Shown here in pieces: positions 9,389 through 18,256 of a DNA stretch of 64,000 bases. Numbering within the stretch: position 1 is the stretch's first letter; each line of letters opens with the position of its first letter. Below the pieces are notes generated by a model that ran no database searches, was not told the DNA's origin, and worked only from the letters and a program-made list of their open reading frames with translations. The stretch covers positions 1,240,001-1,304,000 of the forward strand of contig NZ_JAGIOB010000001.1 of NCBI RefSeq assembly GCF_017876495.1, in the 5' to 3' direction. Origin of the DNA: Microlunatus capsulatus. GTDB taxonomy: Bacteria > Actinomycetota > Actinomycetes > Propionibacteriales > Propionibacteriaceae. Position numbers and translations under genes: made by a program.

Positions 9389-12127
9389 GTGGCCGGGCGG
9401 GGGTGGGTGATGGCGGTGACGAGCGGGACCGCGGCGCTGGACGAGCTGCGACGGCTGCTGGACGAGGGGCACCCGGACCTGCCCTTCGCCGAGGCGCCGC
9501 TGCCGCCGGGCCACGACCGCGAGGAACCACCCGGCTGGCTGTGGGCGGACGGCCCGGTCCGGCCCGGGCTGCGGGACCCCGCCGCCTACACCGCCACCCT
9601 GCACGCCGACCCGGTGCTCCGGCCGGTGCTGCACCTCTCCCCCGCCGCAGCCCTGGCGCCGGCGGGCGGGACGGCGGACGGGCGCGGGGACGGGTCGGTC
9701 GGGGGCGCGAGCCCGGCCCAGCAGGCCTACCTGCGGGCCAGCATCGACGTCACGATGAAGGGCGGCACGACCAGCGGCGTCATCTACCCGCTGGCCCTGT
9801 GCGAGATCGCCCGCGACTTCCGGCTGCGCAACGTCGGCGGCGCCTCGGCCGGCGCCATCGCGGCGGCGTTCGCCGCGGCTGCGGAGGTGGGCCGGGCCAC
9901 GGCGGACCTGCGCGACGAGCCGCCCGCCCCGGCGCGCCCCGAGCCGGCCCGCGACGGCCACCTCCGGCGCGGCTTCGCCGGGCTCGCCGACGTCATCGCC
10001 TGGCTGGCCCAGGTCGACGACCCGGCGGGCACCCCCGACGAGCTGCGCACCGCTCAGCTGTTCAAGCCCAAGCGGACGGCCCTGCCGCTGTTCCGGCTGG
10101 TGGCCGCGGTGATGCGCGGCCGGTCCTGGGCGCTGCCCCTGCTGGCCGCCACCAGCTTCGGCGACGGGGTGCGCGCCGTCTGCCTCGCCTTCCTGCTGGT
10201 CCTGCCCGCGCTGCTCTCCGTCGGCACCTGGCTGGTGGAGGGCGCCCCCGCCCCCGACCCGGTCACCGCCTACCTGGTGGCCGCCGGGTGGCTGCTCGCC
10301 CTCACGGTGGCCGTCCTCGGGCTCGCGGCCGGGCTGCTCTCCCTGCGCCGCCCGCGGCCGCCGGCGGTTCCCGCCGAGCTGCGCGAGCCCGTACCCGCCC
10401 CGCCCCGGCCGCCCGTCGCCCGCCGCACCGCCCTCCTGCTGGGGCTCGGCGGGCTCGGCCTGCTCGTCGTGGTCGCCCTGCCGCTGGTCTCGGAGACCTG
10501 GCGCTGGCTGGGCCTCGCCCGCTCGGTGCTCGCCTGGCTGGCCGGGGCGCTGGTCGTCCTGGCCGGCGTCGCCGTCAGCGTGCTCCGGCTGCTCGGCCGG
10601 GCGAAGAGCCACCGCTTCGGCCTGGTGGCCGGCAGCAGCACCGGCCCCGACGGCACCGGGTACCTCGACGGCCGCTTCGCCCGGCTGATGGGCATGCCCC
10701 GGGTGACCGTGCCGCTCAACCTGGTCGACTGGCTCGACCGCAGCCTGTCCGAGCTGGCCGGCACCACGGAGGTGCTGCGCTTCGGGCACCTGTGGGACGC
10801 CCGCTACACCGCCGCCGGGCCCCGGTCCGCCGCGCTGGCCGCGGCGCTCGAGCGGGCCGCCGCCTCCCCCGACCACCGGATGGTCAACCTGGAGCTGATG
10901 GCGAGCGAGCTGGTGCACCGGGTGCCGTACCGCTTCCCGCTCGCCCCGGGCGGGGAGCAGCTCTACCTGTCCCGCGGGGAGCTGGCCGGGGTCTTCCCGC
11001 CCGACGTCGTCGACGCCCTGACCGCCGGCGCCCCGCTCCGTGGCGGGCGCGACCTCGACACCGGCGCCGTGCTCGGCGACCTGCACCCGCTGCCGGAGGC
11101 GGCCGACCTGCCGGTCGTGTTCGCCGTCCGGGTGAGCCTGGCGTTCCCCGGCCTGTTCGAGGCCCTGCACCTCTACCGGACGGCGGCCCCGTCGGTCGTC
11201 CGCGACGACTTCGGCGCCCCGGTGCGCCGGGACGGCCGCCGGCTGCACCACCCGGCCGGACCGGCCGACGGCCCGGGCAGCACCTGGGTGCAGGAGCTGT
11301 GGTTCACCGACGGCGGGGTGACCTCGAACTTCCCCATCCACTTCTTCGACGCGATCCTGCCGCGCTGGCCGACCGTGGGCATCAACCTCGGCGCGCACCC
11401 CCGCGGCGCCGGCCACCAGGACGTCTACCTGCCCAGCGACCGGCAGGCCGCCCACGGCGTGGCCGCCCCGATGGGCCGCAGCCTGCTGGGCTTCCTGGCC
11501 GCCGTGGTGGACACGGCCCGCAACTGGCGCGACACCGCGCAGACCTTCCTGCCGGCGTCGAAGGGCCGGGTGGCCTGGGTGCGCCAGCGCCCCGACGAGG
11601 GCGGGTCGAACCTGTTCATGCCCCGGGACCGGATCGCCGCGCTGGCGCTGCGGGGTGCGGTGGCCGGGGCCCGGCTGCGGCGCCGGTTCGCCGCCGACGG
11701 CCAGTGGCAACGCCACCAGTGGCTGCGGATGCGGGCCGGCCTGGACAACCTGGCCCAGCTGCACGCCCGGGTGGCGGCCGCGCTGCGCGACCCGCAGTAC
11801 GCCCAGTTCACCCGGGGCGGGGAGGCGGGCCGGGCGGCGGTCAGCGGGATGATCGACGCGCTGGGGGCGCAGGCCGACCCGACCGGCGCGGGCTGCGACC
11901 CCTACGGCCGGCCCGACGGCACCGCGGGGGGCGACGCCGGGGCCGGCGGAGCCGCCGGACCGGGCGAGCCGACGCTGGCCTGGTACCTGCCGGGCGTCGA
12001 CGACGTCTTCTGGGACGCCGCCGGCTCTCTGCTGCAGCACTACGGCGCGCCGCTGCCCCACGGCGCCGCGCTCACCGCCGACGCCCCGGCGCCGGCGGCG
12101 TCGCTGCGGCAGGTGCCGCCGAACTGA
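9389..12127 (+). CDS. Patatin-like phospholipase with membrane segments inserted in the hydrolase fold
   Basis: 912 residues. The N-terminal patatin half has MKGGTTSGVIYPLAL (oxyanion side) and the nucleophile elbow GGASAG with Ser153. The matching Asp641 is in TDGGVTSNFPIHFF. These Ser-Asp dyad residues are about 490 apart because a block near residues 245-410 holds several hydrophobic helices (for example GVRAVCLAFLLVLPALL and RTALLLGLGGLGLLVVVALPLV). The protein thus looks like a membrane-anchored acyl hydrolase acting on lipids from the cytosolic face. GTG 9389 has a strong GGGGGGAGG SD nine bases away; ATG 9410 is the alternative. The substrate is unknown. Confidence 0.8.
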   Translation: MAGRGWVMAVTSGTAALDELRRLLDEGHPDLPFAEAPLPPGHDREEPPGWLWADGPVRPGLRDPAAYTATLHADPVLRPVLHLSPAAALAPAGGTADGRGDGSVGGASPAQQAYLRASIDVTMKGGTTSGVIYPLALCEIARDFRLRNVGGASAGAIAAAFAAAAEVGRATADLRDEPPAPARPEPARDGHLRRGFAGLADVIAWLAQVDDPAGTPDELRTAQLFKPKRTALPLFRLVAAVMRGRSWALPLLAATSFGDGVRAVCLAFLLVLPALLSVGTWLVEGAPAPDPVTAYLVAAGWLLALTVAVLGLAAGLLSLRRPRPPAVPAELREPVPAPPRPPVARRTALLLGLGGLGLLVVVALPLVSETWRWLGLARSVLAWLAGALVVLAGVAVSVLRLLGRAKSHRFGLVAGSSTGPDGTGYLDGRFARLMGMPRVTVPLNLVDWLDRSLSELAGTTEVLRFGHLWDARYTAAGPRSAALAAALERAAASPDHRMVNLELMASELVHRVPYRFPLAPGGEQLYLSRGELAGVFPPDVVDALTAGAPLRGGRDLDTGAVLGDLHPLPEAADLPVVFAVRVSLAFPGLFEALHLYRTAAPSVVRDDFGAPVRRDGRRLHHPAGPADGPGSTWVQELWFTDGGVTSNFPIHFFDAILPRWPTVGINLGAHPRGAGHQDVYLPSDRQAAHGVAAPMGRSLLGFLAAVVDTARNWRDTAQTFLPASKGRVAWVRQRPDEGGSNLFMPRDRIAALALRGAVAGARLRRRFAADGQWQRHQWLRMRAGLDNLAQLHARVAAALRDPQYAQFTRGGEAGRAAVSGMIDALGAQADPTGAGCDPYGRPDGTAGGDAGAGGAAGPGEPTLAWYLPGVDDVFWDAAGSLLQHYGAPLPHGAALTADAPAPAASLRQVPPN

Positions 12128-12136
12128 GGCCGACGG

Positions 12137-12472
12137 CTAGAGGAGGCCCTGCTCCGCGGTGCCGGCGGGGATGGGGCTGAGCCGGAGCACCTGGGTGGGG
12201 CCGGCGGTGAGGCCCGCCGTCAGCTCCTGCAGGCGGGCGACGGCCGGGCCGGAGCCGTGCGCGTCGAGCAGCGCGGCGCTGGTCCACTTCTCGAGCATGT
12301 AGATCTGGTCGTCCGGGGCGTCGTGGATGGCGTAGAGCAGGCAGCCCTCCTCCTCGTGGACGGCCGGGATGGCCTCGACGAGGGCGGAGCGCAGGGCGTC
12401 GAGCTGCCCGGGGGCGGCGGTGAAGACGGCGACGACGACGACGGTCTCGTCGGGAGCGGCGGTGCTGGTCAC
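12137..12472 (-). CDS. Antibiotic-biosynthesis-monooxygenase (ABM) family small protein
   Basis: About 111 residues in the dimeric alpha-beta barrel (ABM) fold: VVVVAVFTAAPGQLDALRSAL, HEEEGCLLYAIHDAPDD, IYMLEKWTSAALLDAHG. Relatives include quinol monooxygenases and many uncharacterised stress proteins. The frame opens earlier (to 12538), but GTG 12472 places the start just before the conserved strand. It converges on the patatin gene with only nine bases between stops. Precise reaction unknown. Confidence 0.75.
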   Translation of the reverse strand: MTSTAAPDETVVVVAVFTAAPGQLDALRSALVEAIPAVHEEEGCLLYAIHDAPDDQIYMLEKWTSAALLDAHGSGPAVARLQELTAGLTAGPTQVLRLSPIPAGTAEQGLL

Positions 12473-12570
12473 GGGATGCGGTTCTCTCTGCTCGGTGGGG
12501 TGCTCACCGTAGCCAGCGGTGCACCCCTGCCCGTGCACGAGGGGCTTGCCCGGACGAGGACACTGGCCCG

Positions 12571-13380
12571 GTGCCCGAAGGTGACAGCGTCTACAAGGTC
12601 GCCCGGAAGCTGGAGCCCTCGCTGGTCGGGCAGACCCTGGTGCGCGGGGAGCTCCGGGTGCCGGCGCACGCGACCGACGACCTCGCCGGGCACGCCGTCA
12701 CCGGGATCGACACCCACGGCAAGCACCTGCTGACCCGGCTGGACTCGGGCCTGACCCTGCACACCCACCTCAGGATGGACGGCTCCTGGACCGTCACCCG
12801 GCCGGGCCGCCGGCTGCCGCGCGACCTGCTGCCCGACGTCAGGGTGCTGCTGGAGACCGCGGCCGGGTCGACCGCCTACGGGATCTCCATGCCGGTCGTC
12901 GAGCTGGTCCGCACCGCCGAGGAGCACGAGGTCATCGGGCACCTCGGACCCGACCCGCTGCGCGCGGACTGGGACCCGGCGGAGGCCGCCGCCCGCCTCG
13001 CCGCGGACCCGGCCCGGCCGCTGGCCGCCGCGCTGCTCGACCAGCGCAACGTCGCCGGGCTGGGCAACCTGTGGGTCAACGAGCTCTGCTTCCTCCGCGG
13101 GCACAGCCCCTGGACCCCGGTCGGCGAGGTCGACGTGCCGGCGACCCTGCGGCTGGCCGCCCGGGCCCTCAAGCACTCCGCCCTGGTGCCCGGCGCCTAC
13201 CAGGTGACGACGGGCAACAGCCGACGCGGCCAGGACCACTGGGTGTCCGGCCGCAGCGGTCAGCCCTGCCTGCGCTGCCGCACGACCATCCAGGTCGCCG
13301 CCGAGGTGCCCGGCGACCCCGAGCGGCGTCGCACCTGGTGGTGCCCGCGCTGCCAGCCCGGACCCGGCCCCGACCGCTGA
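12571..13380 (+). CDS. nei: Fpg/Nei family DNA glycosylase (endonuclease VIII-like)
   Basis: 269-residue bifunctional glycosylase/AP lyase for oxidised bases. The mature N-terminus PEGD (Pro2 nucleophile, Glu3) follows the GTG. LHTHLRMDGSW, the H2TH stretch LLDQRNVAGLGNLWVNELCF and a C-terminal zinc finger (CLRC...CPRC) are all present. MPEGDSVY and HLRMDGSW resemble mycobacterial Nei2 more than MutM (which begins MPELPEV). The start is certain because Pro2 is required. Confidence 0.92.
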   Translation: MPEGDSVYKVARKLEPSLVGQTLVRGELRVPAHATDDLAGHAVTGIDTHGKHLLTRLDSGLTLHTHLRMDGSWTVTRPGRRLPRDLLPDVRVLLETAAGSTAYGISMPVVELVRTAEEHEVIGHLGPDPLRADWDPAEAAARLAADPARPLAAALLDQRNVAGLGNLWVNELCFLRGHSPWTPVGEVDVPATLRLAARALKHSALVPGAYQVTTGNSRRGQDHWVSGRSGQPCLRCRTTIQVAAEVPGDPERRRTWWCPRCQPGPGPDR

Positions 13381-13409
13381 CCCGCCCGACCGCCACCCGG
13401 AGGAGCACG

Positions 13410-13520
13410 GTGCCGTCCACCACCCCGAGCCGACGGCGCCCCCACCGCTGGCTCGGCGTGGTCAGCACCGGCGGACGGCCTGACGGCCTAGGCCGCCGTC
13501 TCCGGGACGGCGGGACGTGA
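13410..13520 (+). CDS. Possible 36-codon ORF with strong ribosome site
   Basis: GTG 13410 lies four bases after GGAGGAG (13399-13405) and opens a basic peptide (MPSTTPSRRRPHRWLG...) ending at TGA 13520. Its end overlaps the 3' end of the convergent EamA gene. I do not recognise it. The SD and position behind nei argue for translation; the short length and GC-driven open frames argue against. Confidence 0.25.
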   Translation: MPSTTPSRRRPHRWLGVVSTGGRPDGLGRRLRDGGT

Positions 13521-14474
13521 CGGCCGGCGGGCCAGCGCCACCCCGACGAGGGACAGCACCCCGCCGGCGACGGCCAGCAGCGCCGGCACCTCCTGCAGGA
13601 ACAGCCAGCCCAGCCCGATGGCGATCGGCGGCACGACGTAGGTGGTCACGCCCAGCCGGCCGGCGCTGGTCCGGCTGAGGGCGTAGGCCCAGGTGGAGAA
13701 GGCCAGGGCCGTCGGCACGACGCCCAGGTACAGCACGCCCAGCAGGGCCGACGTCGGCGCCACCCGGACCTCCGCGACCAGCGTCGGGGCGAACACGAGC
13801 GTCGCGACCGTCCCCACCAGGCAGGCCAGCCAGGTGACCTGCAGCCCGGGCACCCGGCGCAGCACCACCTTCTGCGCCACCATGGCGACTGCGTAGACGA
13901 CCGCGCTGAGCAGGACGAGCAGCACGCCCACGACGTCGGCGTCGCCTGTGCTGGTCGCGATCCCGATGACGAGCGTGCCGGCGAAGGCCACCAGGCCGCC
14001 GACGACGAGCGCCCGCGGGAACCCCTCGCCCAGCAGCAGGCCGGCCAGCACCCCGATGAGGATCGGCGCGACCTGGATGAGCATGGCCGCCGTGCCCGCG
14101 TCGACGTGCTGCTCGCCGGCGTTGAGGGCGACGTTGTAGACCCCGAACCAGGCGACCCCGATGAGGCCGACGAGGGCCCACTCCCGGCGGCCCAGCCGGA
14201 CCTTGCGGCGGCCGGCGACGACCAGGGTGAGCACGACGCTGCCCACCAGGAGCCGGCCCAGCGTCAGGGCCCCGGGCGAGAAGTGCGGGCCGGCGGAGCG
14301 GATGACGACGAAGGCCGAAGCCCAGGCCAGCACCGTGGTGGCGACGGCGAGCAGCAGCCTCGCGTCCGGGGGCCCGTCCTGGACGGGATGCGGGCCCGGG
14401 CCCTCGTCGGGGCGGGTCGGGGTCACGGCAGGACGGGGCACGGGCCCACCCTCGCCGACGGCGTGGTCGCTCAC
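13488..14474 (-). CDS. EamA/DMT family exporter
   Basis: 328 residues with about ten hydrophobic helices in two EamA repeats (first from LLLAVATTVLAWASAFVVIR, second from VLLVLLSAVVYAVAMVAQKVV). The N-terminus has a ~35-residue cytosolic extension. This drug/metabolite family exports amino acids or other small metabolites; the substrate cannot be told here. I prefer GTG 14474 to 14477 because GACAAT (14481-14486, minus strand) stands exactly six bases upstream as a leaderless -10. Divergent from mscS. Confidence 0.85.
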   Translation of the reverse strand: MSDHAVGEGGPVPRPAVTPTRPDEGPGPHPVQDGPPDARLLLAVATTVLAWASAFVVIRSAGPHFSPGALTLGRLLVGSVVLTLVVAGRRKVRLGRREWALVGLIGVAWFGVYNVALNAGEQHVDAGTAAMLIQVAPILIGVLAGLLLGEGFPRALVVGGLVAFAGTLVIGIATSTGDADVVGVLLVLLSAVVYAVAMVAQKVVLRRVPGLQVTWLACLVGTVATLVFAPTLVAEVRVAPTSALLGVLYLGVVPTALAFSTWAYALSRTSAGRLGVTTYVVPPIAIGLGWLFLQEVPALLAVAGGVLSLVGVALARRPSRPAVPETAA

Positions 14475-14514
14475 CACCCGATTGTCGGTCCCGGGGCTGA
14501 CAGTTCTGCCGCCC

Positions 14515-14520
14515 TAGGCT
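14515..14520 (+). promoter_or_regulatory. -10 of the mscS-like gene, leaderless
   Basis: TAGGCT ends seven bases before ATG 14528, putting the transcript start on or next to the A of the ATG. No SD is present in those seven bases. Confidence 0.5.
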
Positions 14521-14527
14521 GGCCCCC

Positions 14528-15157
14528 ATGCCCACCTGGTTCCCCGACACCCCGGCCGAGGTCGCCGCGTTCGTCCCGCTGCGGATCGCGTTCCTGCTGC
14601 TGGTGGCCGTGGTGGCGCGCGCGCTCCTGCACCGGCTGATCGACCGGACGGTCCGGCAGTCCGTGCGCCGGGCGCCCGTGACCCGGTTCAAGGCCGCTCA
14701 GGTGCTCTTCGAGACCCCGGACGCGTCGCCCGACCGGCGGGACGCGCGGATCGGCGCCCTGGGCAGCCTGGCCAAGAGCCTGGTCACCTTCGTGGTCCTG
14801 CTGGTGACGGCGCTGACCGTGCTGGCCGAGCTGGGCTACCAGATCACCACGCTGGTGGCGGGGGCCTCGGTCGCCGGCGTCGCGGTCGCGTTCGGCACGC
14901 AGAACATCATCAAGGACCTGATCTCGGGCGTCTGCATGCTCATCGAGGACCAGCTGGGCGTCGGCGACTGGGTCGACATGGAGAAGGCGTCGGGCCGGGT
15001 GGAGGCCATCGGCCTCCGCGTCACCTCGCTCCGCGACGACGACGGCACCGTCTGGTACGTCCGCAACGGCGAGGTGCTGCGGGTGGGGAACTACTCCCAG
15101 GGCGGGCCCGGCCGGCCCCCGGTGGTCGAGGAGCCCGCACCGGCACCCGCGCCCTAA
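14528..15157 (+). CDS. Short MscS-type mechanosensitive channel
   Basis: 209 residues. Hydrophobic helices (LRIAFLLLVAVVARALL, SLVTFVVLLVTALTVL) are followed by the pore helix LVAGASVAGVAVAFGTQNIIKDLISG and the beta domain start CMLIEDQLGVGDWVDM...VRNGEVLRVGNYSQ. The protein ends right after the beta domain, so the usual alpha/beta cage domain of MscS is missing and a Pro/Ala tail takes its place. It should still form an osmotic release pore, but gating may differ. The start is set by the leaderless promoter. Confidence 0.85.
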   Translation: MPTWFPDTPAEVAAFVPLRIAFLLLVAVVARALLHRLIDRTVRQSVRRAPVTRFKAAQVLFETPDASPDRRDARIGALGSLAKSLVTFVVLLVTALTVLAELGYQITTLVAGASVAGVAVAFGTQNIIKDLISGVCMLIEDQLGVGDWVDMEKASGRVEAIGLRVTSLRDDDGTVWYVRNGEVLRVGNYSQGGPGRPPVVEEPAPAPAP

Positions 15158-15170
15158 GCCGGCCCCGTGC

Positions 15171-15205
15171 CCTGAGCCTGTCGAAGGGCCTTCGACAGGC
15201 TCAGG
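15171..15205. repeat. CCTGAGCC...GGCTCAGG palindromic repeat, perfect copy
   Basis: Perfect 16-base arms (CCTGAGCCTGTCGAAG and its complement) around GGC. It sits between convergent mscS and osmC and would form a very stable hairpin in either transcript, hence a two-way terminator. Further decayed units (GGCTCAG) continue to about 15260. Confidence 0.8.
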
Positions 15206-15256
15206 CCGCGGAGTTCGGCTCAGCGCGCGAGGTCGGGCTCAGGCCGCGGCGAGGGC

Positions 15257-15688
15257 TCAGCCCTCGACGAGCGTGGCCTCGAGGGTGATGGTGGTGCCGG
15301 TCAGGGCCTGCGAGACGGGGCAGTTCTTCTTGGCGTCCTGGGCCGCCTCCTCGAACTGCAGCGGCGTGAGGCCGGGCACGACGCCCTTGACGCTCAGCTT
15401 GATGCCGGTGATGCCCTCGCCGGCCTGGAAGGTCACGTCGGCGGTGGTGTCGATGGAGGTCGGCGCGTTGCCGGCCTGCGCGAGGCCGTGCGAGAGGGCC
15501 ATCGAGAAGCAGGTGGAGTGGGCGGCGGCGATGAGCTCCTCGGGGCTGGTGCGGCCGTCGGACTCGTTGGCGCGCGAGGCCCAGTTGACCTCGAAGCTGC
15601 CGACGCCGGAGGTGACGAGCTCGACCTCGCCCTGGCCCTCCATGAGCGAGCCTTCCCAGTGGGCCTCTGCGGTGCGGACGGTAGCCAT
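15257..15688 (-). CDS. OsmC/Ohr family peroxiredoxin
   Basis: 143 residues. The redox pair Cys60 ([12 protein letters not shown]) and Cys123 ([11 protein letters not shown]) marks a thiol peroxidase for organic hydroperoxides. [14 protein letters not shown] is the family signature and favours the OsmC branch over Ohr. ATG 15688 follows AGGAGAAGC. Cytosolic; probably stress-induced, though no operator is evident. Confidence 0.92.
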   Translation of the reverse strand: MATVRTAEAHWEGSLMEGQGEVELVTSGVGSFEVNWASRANESDGRTSPEELIAAAHSTCFSMALSHGLAQAGNAPTSIDTTADVTFQAGEGITGIKLSVKGVVPGLTPLQFEEAAQDAKKNCPVSQALTGTTITLEATLVEG

Positions 15689-15817
15689 GCTTCTCCTCGT
15701 GTGGTCGGACCCGACCGACGCAGGTCGGGTGGGCGCGACTCATCCTGCCAGCCCGCAGCCTCGCGCGCGGCGACCGGTCCGGGAGCGGCCGCCGGTGGGT
15801 GGGGGATGATGGAGCCG

Positions 15818-16249
15818 ATGACCGAGCCAGCACCGCCCCTGCAGACCTTCTACGACGCCGTCGGCGGGCACGAGACGTTCGTGGCCCTCGTGAAGCGCTT
15901 CTACGAGGGCGTCGCCGGCGACCCGCCGCTCCGCGCGCTCTACCCCGAGGAGGACCTCGGCCCGGCCGAGACCCGCTTCCGGATGTTCCTGGAGCAGTAC
16001 TGGGGCGGTCCGACGACCTACAGCGAGCAGCGCGGCCACCCGCGGCTGCGGATGCGGCACATGCCGTTCGAGGTGACCCTCGACATGCGCGACCGCTGGC
16101 TGCGGCACATGCGCGACGCCGTCGACTCCCTCGAGCACCTGACCCCGGCCCAGTCGCAGGAGCTCTGGAGCTACATGGAGCGCGCGGCCCACTCGATGGT
16201 CAACCGGATGGACGGCCCGGCGGGCGCGGCCCGCGGCCTCCAGCTCTGA
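15818..16249 (+). CDS. glbO: Group II truncated hemoglobin
   Basis: About 143 residues. [23 protein letters not shown] is the N-terminal A/B helix region with TyrB10. [10 protein letters not shown] holds the proximal His (F8), and RDRWLRHM contains the Trp (G8) typical of trHbO. It probably handles O2, NO or peroxide. ATGs at 15806, 15809 and 15818 are all in frame. 15818 gives the better distance to the purine-rich GGTGGGGG, but this is not decisive. Confidence 0.92.
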   Translation: MTEPAPPLQTFYDAVGGHETFVALVKRFYEGVAGDPPLRALYPEEDLGPAETRFRMFLEQYWGGPTTYSEQRGHPRLRMRHMPFEVTLDMRDRWLRHMRDAVDSLEHLTPAQSQELWSYMERAAHSMVNRMDGPAGAARGLQL

Positions 16250-16258
16250 CGTCCGGGT

Positions 16259-16300
16259 TGTGAGGAGTTCGTCCGGGAGTACCCGGTCGAACTCCTCACA
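16259..16300. terminator. Strong two-way hairpin between glbO and the zinc dehydrogenase
   Basis: 13-base arms TGTGAGGAGTTCG (16259-16271) and CGAACTCCTCACA (16288-16300) enclose a second stem CCGGG/CCCGG with an AGTA loop. The two genes converge here. Confidence 0.75.
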
Positions 16301-16317
16301 CCGTCAGGGTCGGTCGC

Positions 16318-17367
16318 TCAGAAGCGCTCGGTACCCGGGTAGACGACGGGCTTGAGGCTGTGCGGGTCGCGGCGCGACGCCGTCAGCGCCTCCTCGACCT
16401 GCTCCAGCCCGAACTTGCCGGTCACCAGGCCGTCGAGGTCGACGGCATCGCTGGCCGCCAGGCCGATGGCCGCGGGGTAGCAGTTGGCGTAGCGGAAGAC
16501 GCCCGTCACCTCGAGCTCCTTGACCTGGATCGTGGCCACGGGCAGCTCCATCGCCGGCGCGCCCAGGCCGACCAGCACCACGCGCGCGGCCGGGGCGGCG
16601 ACGCCGAACGCGGCCTGCACGGCCGGGGTCGCGCCGCTGCACTCGAGGATGACGTCGACGGCCTCGACCTGGCTCTCCAGCGGGGCCGTGGCGACGTTCG
16701 CGGTCTGGCTGGCGCCGCGCCGGCGGGCGACCTCCAGACGGGTGTCGTTGGTGTCGCTGACGCCGACCCAGGCGGCGCCGCGGGCGCGGGCCACGTCGGC
16801 GCACAGCAGGCCGACCGGTCCGGCGCCGGTGACCAGCACCCGGTCCCCCGGCTCGATCCGGGCCTTGCGGGCGGCGGCGACGGCGACCGAGAGCGGCTCG
16901 ATGAGCGCGGCGGCCTCGTCGCTCAGGCTGTCCGGCACGGGGTGGGCCCGCGAGGAGTCCAGCACGACGTACTGGGTGAACGCGCCGTCGACGGGCGGGG
17001 TCGCGAAGAACTGGACGTGCGGGCACAGGTTGTAGCGCCCGGCCAGGCACTGGGTGCAGCGGCCGCAGGTCTCCTGCGGCTCCATCGCGACCCGCTGGCC
17101 GACGGCGCGGTCGTCGACGGCGCTGCCCAGCGCGCGGATGGTCCCGGACGCCTCGTGGCCCAGCACCAGCGGCGCCTCGACGACGAAGTCGGCGATCCGG
17201 CCGTGCTCGTAGTAGTGCACGTCGGAGCCGCAGATGCCGACGGCGGCGACCTCGATGAGCACCTGGTGCGGTCCGGGCTCGGGGACCGGGCCGGGCTGCA
17301 CGGCGACCTCGTGCTCGCGCAGCAGCAGGGATCGGGTCTGGTCGCTCGGCGCCGAGGTGGTGGTCAT
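16318..17367 (-). CDS. Zinc-dependent medium-chain dehydrogenase (sorbitol/iditol dehydrogenase-like)
   Basis: 349 residues. Catalytic zinc Cys46 is in VGICGSDVHYY, followed by GHEASG and the structural-zinc cysteines in CGRCTQCLAGRYNLC. The Rossmann motif VLVTGAGPVGLLCA precedes an acidic NAD-type strand end (WVGVSDTNDTR). CGSDVHYYEHG and VALGHE-type spacing resemble polyol dehydrogenases (sorbitol, xylitol). The actual polyol is not determinable. ATG 17367 (MTTTSAPSD) has GGTGG upstream; a GTG at 17376 is the alternative. It follows the thioesterase by ten bases, so the two form an operon. Confidence 0.85.
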   Translation of the reverse strand: MTTTSAPSDQTRSLLLREHEVAVQPGPVPEPGPHQVLIEVAAVGICGSDVHYYEHGRIADFVVEAPLVLGHEASGTIRALGSAVDDRAVGQRVAMEPQETCGRCTQCLAGRYNLCPHVQFFATPPVDGAFTQYVVLDSSRAHPVPDSLSDEAAALIEPLSVAVAAARKARIEPGDRVLVTGAGPVGLLCADVARARGAAWVGVSDTNDTRLEVARRRGASQTANVATAPLESQVEAVDVILECSGATPAVQAAFGVAAPAARVVLVGLGAPAMELPVATIQVKELEVTGVFRYANCYPAAIGLAASDAVDLDGLVTGKFGLEQVEEALTASRRDPHSLKPVVYPGTERF

Positions 17368-17377
17368 GGCCGCCACC

Positions 17378-18217
17378 CTAGTGGCTGGCCGCGAGGTCCT
17401 CCGGAGCCCACCGGGCCAGCGCGGTGCGCTGAGACGGGGTCAGCGGGCGCTCCCCCACGACCACCGTCCGGGCGGTCGCGTGCAGGCCGCCGTCGCGCGG
17501 GTTGCGGATCTCCACGGCCAGGGTGAACGAGCGCGTGCCCAGGGCGCTGACCGAGGTGACGACGTCGTAGGGCTCCGGCTGCAGGTCCATCGGCCGGCGG
17601 TACTCCAGGTCCTGCCGGGCCACCACCCAGACGTCCTCGGGCTGCCAGTCCAGCGTGGCGAGCATGAGCTCGATCCGCGCCTCCTGCACGTAGTCGAAGT
17701 ACTTGACGTTGTTGACGTGGCCGTAGGAGTCCAGGTCGGACCAGCGCACGGCCAGCGGGTGGTGCGACGCCGGCTCGGCGACGGCGGTCCGGGGCAGCGG
17801 GCGCAGCGGCCGGGGCGGCTCCAGCACCGCGCTCAGCCCGGCGCGCTCGCCCGGGTCCAGCCGGCGCAGCCCGCCGCCGGCGAGGTCGAAGGGGGTGGCG
17901 CCGGTCCGGGCCCGGGCGGCGAGCACGTCGCCGTCCCACACGTCGTAGGCGACGGTGAAGCGGCTCGCACCCACCGTGTCCGCCCACAGCTCGACCAGCA
18001 GCGGGCGCTCGCCGTAGCCGACGGGGGCCAGGTACTCCACCTGGTGGCTGACGACGAGCACGCCCGCGTCCAGCAGGTGCGCCATCTCCGGGGGTCCGGC
18101 CAGCAGCCAGTCGACGCGGGCCTCCTGGAGGTAGTCGAGGAACGCCGCGTTGTTGACGTGCCCCTGCGCGTCCAGGTCACCCCAGCGGATCGGACAGCGG
18201 TAGCGGTGCCGGCTCAC
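17378..18217 (-). CDS. Tandem-hotdog acyl-CoA thioesterase
   Basis: 279 residues with two 4HBT hotdog domains in one chain. Their active-site helices repeat clearly: WGDLDAQGHVNNAAFLDYLQEAR near residue 12 and WSDLDSYGHVNNVKYFDYVQEAR near 159, each with the catalytic Asp. The duplication makes an internal dimer. Predicted to hydrolyse acyl-CoAs in the cytosol. In other actinobacteria this family is often close to ettA and globin genes; here glbO is near but ettA is 22 kb away. Confidence 0.88.
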   Translation of the reverse strand: MSRHRYRCPIRWGDLDAQGHVNNAAFLDYLQEARVDWLLAGPPEMAHLLDAGVLVVSHQVEYLAPVGYGERPLLVELWADTVGASRFTVAYDVWDGDVLAARARTGATPFDLAGGGLRRLDPGERAGLSAVLEPPRPLRPLPRTAVAEPASHHPLAVRWSDLDSYGHVNNVKYFDYVQEARIELMLATLDWQPEDVWVVARQDLEYRRPMDLQPEPYDVVTSVSALGTRSFTLAVEIRNPRDGGLHATARTVVVGERPLTPSQRTALARWAPEDLAASH

Positions 18218-18256
18218 CGGCTCATGCTGCCAGACGGCCCCCGCCCGACCGGCCCC

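Noticed and set aside
6647-12061. An 1804-codon open frame on the minus strand
   Set aside because: It is antisense to pyrC, the EAL gene and the patatin gene, has Gly/Arg/Gln-rich nonsense composition and no recognisable domain; it arises from high GC.
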